Source: an uncultured Bacilli bacterium (GTDB lineage: Bacteria > Bacillota_I > Bacilli_A > RF39 > UBA660). From it: 9,695 bases of DNA. Position 1 is the stretch's first letter. Each line of letters starts with the position of its first letter. Where the stretch lies: the NCBI GenBank assembly GCA_944333305.1, contig CALVKV010000050.1, forward strand, positions 1-9,695. Direction: 5' to 3'. This document shows positions 5,904 through 9,695 of this stretch, in pieces. Under the pieces are notes generated by a model. The model was not told the DNA's origin, searched no databases, and saw nothing but the letters and a program-made list of their open reading frames with translations. Both the position numbers and the translations under genes were made by a program.

Positions 5904-6729
5904 GATAAAAATTAAAGAATTAATTGAATTTATCATAGGTTGCTTTTTAGTAGCTCTAGCCTTTAATCTTTTTATGTCCCCTAATAATTTAGTAGCTGGA
6001 GGAGTCAGCGGTTTCTCATTAATACTAAAGTATTTCTTTGGACTTAATCCTTCCACAATTATATCTATTGCTAATATCTTTCTAATAATACTTTCATTTC
6101 TAGTATTAGGTAAAGAAAAGACAAAAATGACAATATTGGGCTCTATCTTGTTTCCCGTATTTGTCAGCTTAACTGAACACTTATCAACTTATATAAGTTT
6201 TAAAGAAAGTGAAATGATTTTAATTGCCATTTTTGGAGGAGTGCTACAAGGAATAGGCGCTGGTTTAATATTTAGAGCAGGTTATTCAACAGGTGGCACG
6301 GACATTCTAAATATGATTGTTTCTAAAATATTTAAAATAAGTCTTGGTAATAGTATGTTTTTTACAGATGGCCTAATTATTGTAATAGGTGCTTTTGTCT
6401 TCGGTTTTAACCATTTAATGTGCTCTTTAATAATTCTTTATTTAATATCTACACTTACTGATAAAGTAGTTTTAGGTATATCAGATTCCAAAGCCTTTTA
6501 TATTATTACTAGTAAAGAAAAAGAAGTTAAAAAATTTGTTATAGATGAATTACATCATGGCGTTACAGAGTTTAAAGCTAAAGGTGGTTATAATAGTGAA
6601 AATCAAACAGTCCTAATGAGTGTTGTTCCGACAAGAGAATATTATAAATTAAAAGAAGGAATCCATAATATAGATAAAAATGCTTTCTTTGTCGCTATGG
6701 ATTCCTATGAAGTAAAAGGTGGTGCTTAG
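5881..6729 (+). CDS. YitT family membrane protein (first of tandem pair)
   Basis: A 282-aa protein of the YitT family (DUF161-type membrane part plus C-terminal DUF2179 domain). About five to six hydrophobic segments occupy residues 14-195. Family marks include FNLFMSPNNLVAGGVSG (28-44), a GAGLIFRAGYSTGGTDI segment (126-142) and the DKVVLGISDSKAFYI link (194-208) to a soluble C-terminal domain (about 210-276) with the HHGVT and VVPTREYYKLK motifs. Its molecular function is not established; proteins of this family are usually annotated as uncharacterised or putative transporters. It overlaps prfB by 23 bases, has its own strong ribosome site, and is followed after one base by a related gene, so translation is probably coupled along the operon. 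Confidence 0.92.
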   Translation: MKEAIKHKIKIKELIEFIIGCFLVALAFNLFMSPNNLVAGGVSGFSLILKYFFGLNPSTIISIANIFLIILSFLVLGKEKTKMTILGSILFPVFVSLTEHLSTYISFKESEMILIAIFGGVLQGIGAGLIFRAGYSTGGTDILNMIVSKIFKISLGNSMFFTDGLIIVIGAFVFGFNHLMCSLIILYLISTLTDKVVLGISDSKAFYIITSKEKEVKKFVIDELHHGVTEFKAKGGYNSENQTVLMSVVPTREYYKLKEGIHNIDKNAFFVAMDSYEVKGGA

Positions 6730-6730
6730 T

Positions 6731-7585
6731 ATGTCTAATATATTAAAAATAGACAAAACTAAACTATGGTATAGATATGGAGTATTAATATTTAGTCTTT
6801 TTATATCATCACTTGTTTTTAATCTTTTATTATATCCAACAGACCTAGTAACAGGTGGAATGAATGGAGTTGCCATTATTATAAATCATATCTTTGATAT
6901 TTCTCCTTCTTTAGTCATTTTAATAGGCTCAGCCCTTTTATTAGGACTAAGTTATCTATTTTTAGGCTTAGACCAAACAGGAGGTTCCTTAGTTGCAACA
7001 CTAGTTTATCCTTTATTTGTATCTCTAACAGAACCTCTAGCAAGATATATTGTTATAGATACTAGTGACTTAATATTAATGAGTATTTTAATAGGGATAC
7101 TTTTAGGAATAACTAACGGCCTTATGTATAAAGTAGGTTTTAGTAATGGTGGACTAAATATAATTAGTCAAATAGTCTATAAATATTTTCATATCTCTCT
7201 TGCTAAAACCACAATGATTATAAACTTTATCGTTGTTTTAATAGGTGGAGTCTACTTTGGATTTAATATGATGTTATATGCTTTTATAATTATTTATATC
7301 AGCGGTGTTGTAATAGATAAAGTAATACTAGGAATATCTAAAAATAAAGCTTTCTATATAACAACAAGTAAAGAAGAACAAGTAAAAGAATATCTAATAA
7401 ATAAATTACATCATACAGTTACGATATTTGATGTTAAAGGTGGTTTCTTACAAAAGAAAAGAAGAGTATTACTAGCAGTTGTACCTACAAGAGATTATTT
7501 TAAATTAAAAGAAGGCATCAAAGAAATTGACCCTAAAGCTTTCTTTGTCGTAACAGATGCCTATGAAGTAGGCGGAGGAAAGTAG
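6731..7585 (+). CDS. YitT family membrane protein (second of tandem pair)
   Basis: A 284-aa paralogue of the preceding gene with the same layout: membrane segments over residues 15-195, LVTGGMNG (39-46), YPLFVSLTEP (93-102), the FSNGGLNI segment (137-144), DKVILGISKNKAFYI (196-210) and a C-terminal domain with HHTVT and VVPTRDYFKLKEGI (250-263). The start chosen is ATG 6731, one base after the previous stop, with AAGGTGG (6716-6722) 8 bases upstream. GTG 6719 is also in frame but would overlap that ribosome site. Matching motifs along the full length point to gene duplication, and the two products may work as a pair. The STGG of the first copy is SNGG here; the substrate, if any, is unknown. 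Confidence 0.92.
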   Translation: MSNILKIDKTKLWYRYGVLIFSLFISSLVFNLLLYPTDLVTGGMNGVAIIINHIFDISPSLVILIGSALLLGLSYLFLGLDQTGGSLVATLVYPLFVSLTEPLARYIVIDTSDLILMSILIGILLGITNGLMYKVGFSNGGLNIISQIVYKYFHISLAKTTMIINFIVVLIGGVYFGFNMMLYAFIIIYISGVVIDKVILGISKNKAFYITTSKEEQVKEYLINKLHHTVTIFDVKGGFLQKKRRVLLAVVPTRDYFKLKEGIKEIDPKAFFVVTDAYEVGGGK

Positions 7586-7599
7586 TTTAGTATTAAAAG

Positions 7600-7611
7600 A
7601 AGGAGAAGGTG
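7600..7611 (+). promoter_or_regulatory. Ribosome binding site of the 410-aa gene
   Basis: Two adjoining Shine-Dalgarno-like elements, AAGGAG (7600-7605) and AAGGTG (7606-7611), lie 10 and 4 bases before ATG 7616. Either can serve this start. Confidence 0.7.
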
Positions 7612-7615
7612 TATT

Positions 7616-8848
7616 ATGAAAAATGTAATAGATATAACAAACGAAAAATATATAACTGTTTCTATAAGTGCAAATAATGAGGAAATAAAGGTTGATAAAT
7701 ATTCAGTAAAAGATTGTGTTCTTGTTAGAACAACCACAGGATTTCCAACTAATTGCATTGTGGAAACACCATACAATAATAAAACAGTTATCATGAATGG
7801 AATATCCACAATTCTTGGAATAGAAATAAATAAAAAAATAAGAGAAATGTATGAACCACTTTCTAATGAATTTAAAGAAATAGAGAAACTTACAGAATTA
7901 AAATATAGGAATTTAAGACCAACAACTCATTTTTGCATAAACGGATTAGTGACTAATGTAGAAGCGAATGACTTTACTGATCGAGAATATGTTGTTTTCT
8001 CTGAATTAGAACCTCAATTAGAAAATGAGTCTCTTGAATCATTAAGAACAGAAGATACATATTTTTCTAATAATGTTTTAATTTCTAAAATTCTTATGTC
8101 TAAAGAACAATATGAAAAAATAAAAGATAACTCTAAATACAGTAGTACTCTAGAAAATTTACAAGTGTTTATCTATGATTCCACACTATTAACCCAACAA
8201 GAAGCTGTTATAAAAGTGTTGCATATGCTTGGAAAAGATGCTTTTATTATTAATAGTTATGGACTTTATGATCAAAAATTTAACTATATAAAAGGAGAAA
8301 TACAGTCAGATGCCTTTAATTTACCTAATAAAGCATCACAAATGGCTAAATTAATTTATGATATATGCATCGGAAAAGAAATACCGGGTAAAACATTTGC
8401 ATTTGAACCACATATGGGATCAGATATTCAAGCGAATGAAAACAAATTAATATATGAAGAAGGTATAGAAGAAGATTTAAATCATACATTTTATTTAATA
8501 GAAAACTCATCAATGAGTAATGAAGAAAAGAAAGAATTAAAAGAAGAAATATATTTAAGTATTAATAATACTTCTGGTACTAAACTAAATAAAATAATAA
8601 AAAAACTTATATCAAAATTATCTATAGAAGAGATTATAAGTTTAACTCAAAGCTTTAATCAACAATTTATACAAAGTATAGAAAGTTATCAAGAAATTGC
8701 ATTGTTTTATGATGCAGATAGAGTAAATATAATAGATCTAATAAACACTTTGGATAATTATGATGACACAATTTTTGATGATAATTACTTTGACGAAGAA
8801 TATGATGATTTTTTAGATGAATATACTGATAAAGCTAATATGTTATAA
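7616..8848 (+). CDS. Hypothetical protein, 410 aa, acidic C-terminal tail
   Basis: I do not recognise a family. The gene starts 30 bases after the second yitT gene and ends just before a terminator, so it is the last gene of the prfB-yitT-yitT operon. No signal peptide or membrane segment is seen, so the product is probably cytoplasmic. Residues 1-70 look beta-rich (KYITVSISANNEEIKVDKYSVKD, cut here into two stretches around Asn22). A middle part (150-265) contains LTQQEAVIKVLHMLGKDAF and ends with FAFEPHMGSD (261-270). The rest is mostly helical and charged (300-360), and residues 378-405 are strongly acidic (DNYDDTIFDDNYFDEEYDDF). An acidic tail of this kind often contacts basic proteins, RNA-binding partners or metal ions, but no role can be assigned. 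Confidence 0.8.
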   Translation: MKNVIDITNEKYITVSISANNEEIKVDKYSVKDCVLVRTTTGFPTNCIVETPYNNKTVIMNGISTILGIEINKKIREMYEPLSNEFKEIEKLTELKYRNLRPTTHFCINGLVTNVEANDFTDREYVVFSELEPQLENESLESLRTEDTYFSNNVLISKILMSKEQYEKIKDNSKYSSTLENLQVFIYDSTLLTQQEAVIKVLHMLGKDAFIINSYGLYDQKFNYIKGEIQSDAFNLPNKASQMAKLIYDICIGKEIPGKTFAFEPHMGSDIQANENKLIYEEGIEEDLNHTFYLIENSSMSNEEKKELKEEIYLSINNTSGTKLNKIIKKLISKLSIEEIISLTQSFNQQFIQSIESYQEIALFYDADRVNIIDLINTLDNYDDTIFDDNYFDEEYDDFLDEYTDKANML

Positions 8849-8867
8849 GACAAAAAACACATTGAAG

Positions 8868-8893
8868 AAAAGCTACGTTTAATAGCTTTTTTT
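8868..8893 (+). terminator. Intrinsic terminator of the prfB operon
   Basis: AAAAGCTA (8868-8875) pairs with TAGCTTTT (8883-8890) around a 7-base loop, followed by more T residues to 8893. It lies 20 bases after the 410-aa gene and separates it from ftsEX. Confidence 0.85.
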
Positions 8894-8910
8894 GACTAAA
8901 ATTTGTCAAA
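8891..8910. repeat. Short inverted repeat upstream of ftsE
   Basis: TTTGAC (8891-8896) and GTCAAA (8905-8910) form a perfect 6-bp dyad with an 8-base spacer. It overlaps a possible -35 (TTGTCA, 8903-8908). It may be an operator or simply paired -35-like sequences. Confidence 0.3.
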
Positions 8911-8957
8911 ATACCAATAATTTACTATATACATAACTTGTCGAAATATGTTATACT
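8903..8957 (+). promoter_or_regulatory. ftsEX promoter region
   Basis: Two candidates are visible. TTGTCA (8903-8908) with TATATA (8926-8931) has a 17-base spacer. TGT-TATACT (8949-8957) is an extended -10 without a clear -35. The second would start transcription near 8964, downstream of ATG 8948, which argues against that ATG as the ftsE start. Confidence 0.55.
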
Positions 8958-8968
8958 GTTCTATGAAT

Positions 8969-8974
8969 AGGATG
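8969..8974 (+). promoter_or_regulatory. ftsE ribosome binding site
   Basis: AGGATG lies 6 bases before ATG 8981. It is modest but is the only Shine-Dalgarno-like match properly spaced from any of the clustered in-frame ATGs (8948, 8963, 8972, 8975, 8981). Confidence 0.6.
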
Positions 8975-8980
8975 ATGTTA

Positions 8981-9670
8981 ATGGATTTAATTAGAGTTAA
9001 AAATGTAAATAAACAATATAAAAATGGTGTAACTGCTATCTATGACTTAAGCCTTAATATAAAGAAAGGTTCTTTTGTCTTTGTAATAGGTGGTTCAGGC
9101 TCTGGTAAAAGTACTTTTATCAAAATGCTTTACCGTGAAGAAAAACCAACTAGTGGGGAAATCTATGTAGGTGGTATTAACGTTGCAAAATTAAGAAATA
9201 GTAAAGTATATAAACTAAGAAGAAAACTAGGTATAGTCTTTCAGGATTACCGGTTACTACCTAAACTAACAGTTTATGAAAATGTTGCCTTTACCATGGA
9301 ATCAATTGGTGCGACTAAACAGGAAACAAGAAGAAAAGTCTTAAAAGCTTTAGAGTTAGTAGGACTTAAGGCTAAGATACATAATTATCCAGACCAATTA
9401 TCAGGAGGAGAACAACAACGTGTTGCCATAGCAAGAGCGATTGTTAATGAACCAAGAATATTACTTTGTGATGAACCAACAGGAAACCTTGACCCAGACC
9501 GTAGTATGGAAATAGTCAAAGTCCTAGAGGAAATCAATAAAACATGTGGTACAACCATTATCATGGCTACTCATGACAAAGAAATAGTTAATAAAATGCA
9601 AAAAGAAGTAGTTCTCCTAAAAGATGGTAGACTTATTAAACATCTTGAGAAAGGAGGCTATGAAGAATGA
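8981..9670 (+). CDS. ftsE: Cell division ATP-binding protein FtsE
   Basis: The ATPase of the FtsEX complex, which controls peptidoglycan hydrolases at the membrane during division or elongation. With the start at ATG 8981 it has 229 aa, the usual length, and begins [16 protein letters not shown] as FtsE proteins do; ATG 8948 would add 11 unusual residues and overlap a likely promoter. Visible ABC motifs: Walker [10 protein letters not shown] (37-45), Q-loop Gln88 in VFQDYRLLP, signature LSGGEQQR (140-147), Walker B ILLCDEP (160-166, Asp164 and Glu165), D-loop NLDP (169-172) and switch His198. The FQDYRLL segment is typical of FtsE rather than of other ABC ATPases. It overlaps ftsX by four bases (ATGA), confirming the pair. 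Confidence 0.95.
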   Translation: MDLIRVKNVNKQYKNGVTAIYDLSLNIKKGSFVFVIGGSGSGKSTFIKMLYREEKPTSGEIYVGGINVAKLRNSKVYKLRRKLGIVFQDYRLLPKLTVYENVAFTMESIGATKQETRRKVLKALELVGLKAKIHNYPDQLSGGEQQRVAIARAIVNEPRILLCDEPTGNLDPDRSMEIVKVLEEINKTCGTTIIMATHDKEIVNKMQKEVVLLKDGRLIKHLEKGGYEE

Positions 9671-9695
9671 AATTTTTTAGAATGTTAAGAAGAAG
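9667..9695 (+). CDS. ftsX: Cell division protein FtsX, N-terminal start (partial)
   Basis: Only the first nine codons and two bases are present (MKFFRMLRR), after which the window ends. This basic start is typical of FtsX, the four-helix membrane partner of FtsE. The ATG overlaps the ftsE stop as ATGA, and AAGGAGG (9651-9657) lies 9 bases upstream. Identification rests mainly on position after ftsE. Confidence 0.85.

Noticed and set aside
6719..6730. GTG 6719 as start of the second yitT gene
   Set aside because: It lies within the Shine-Dalgarno element that serves ATG 6731, and the family does not need the extra four residues.
6649..6876. Minus-strand frame of 75 codons over the yitT junction
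   Set aside because: It lies opposite two well-supported genes, with no ribosome site.
7561..7809. Minus-strand frame of 82 codons at the 5' end of the 410-aa gene
   Set aside because: It is antisense to the supported gene start and ribosome site; the Leu/Ile-rich reading is a shadow.
8948..8980. ATG 8948 as start of ftsE
   Set aside because: It lies inside a likely -10 region and adds residues unlike FtsE; ATG 8981 has a spaced ribosome site and gives the usual length.
1..9695. CRISPR array, tRNA or rRNA genes, insertion sequence, prophage or toxin-antitoxin pair
   Set aside because: I looked for regularly spaced repeats, tRNA-like arms, transposase or integrase motifs and small paired genes, and saw none.

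Overview
The window is low-GC DNA with Shine-Dalgarno-led genes, many A/T-ending codons and gene families typical of Firmicutes. TGG encodes Trp. TGA is used as a stop (ftsE end, and the in-frame stop inside prfB), so this is the standard bacterial code and not the Mycoplasma code. The best guess is a Bacilli/Erysipelotrichia-like or uncultivated gut Firmicute; the species cannot be read from the sequence.

Left part (1-2603). The 3' end of a prolyl-tRNA synthetase gene converges on a stand-alone coaB (phosphopantothenate--cysteine ligase, minus strand) through a shared hairpin terminator. coaB is divergent from a LysR-type regulator. Their 86-base intergenic region holds a 9-bp inverted repeat in which each arm carries an outward-facing TATAAT, a plausible joint promoter/operator. 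An unrecognised 207-aa protein follows the regulator closely.

Middle (2604-4783). A single gene with its own extended -10 promoter encodes a 559-aa fusion: an N-terminal membrane domain with the CDP-alcohol phosphatidyltransferase aspartates, joined to a C-terminal trans-isoprenyl-diphosphate-synthase-fold domain. The second domain keeps the first DDxxD motif. It has lost normal prenyltransferase features (NDxxN for DDxxD, missing lysines) and reads locally like a terpene-synthase NSE triad. The gene uses Leu codons differently from its neighbours and is flanked on both sides by what look like leftovers of minus-strand gene ends with terminators, consistent with acquired DNA. This is the most unusual item in the window.

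Right part (4784-9695). An apparent operon starts with prfB (RF2), which needs the classical +1 programmed frameshift at CTT TGA C. Two tandem YitT-family membrane proteins follow (23-bp overlap, then 1-base gap), then an unrecognised 410-aa acidic-tailed protein and a terminator. ftsE and the first codons of ftsX (ATGA overlap) come next from their own promoter region. prfB close to ftsEX is a familiar Firmicute neighbourhood; the YitT pair and the 410-aa gene are inserted between them.
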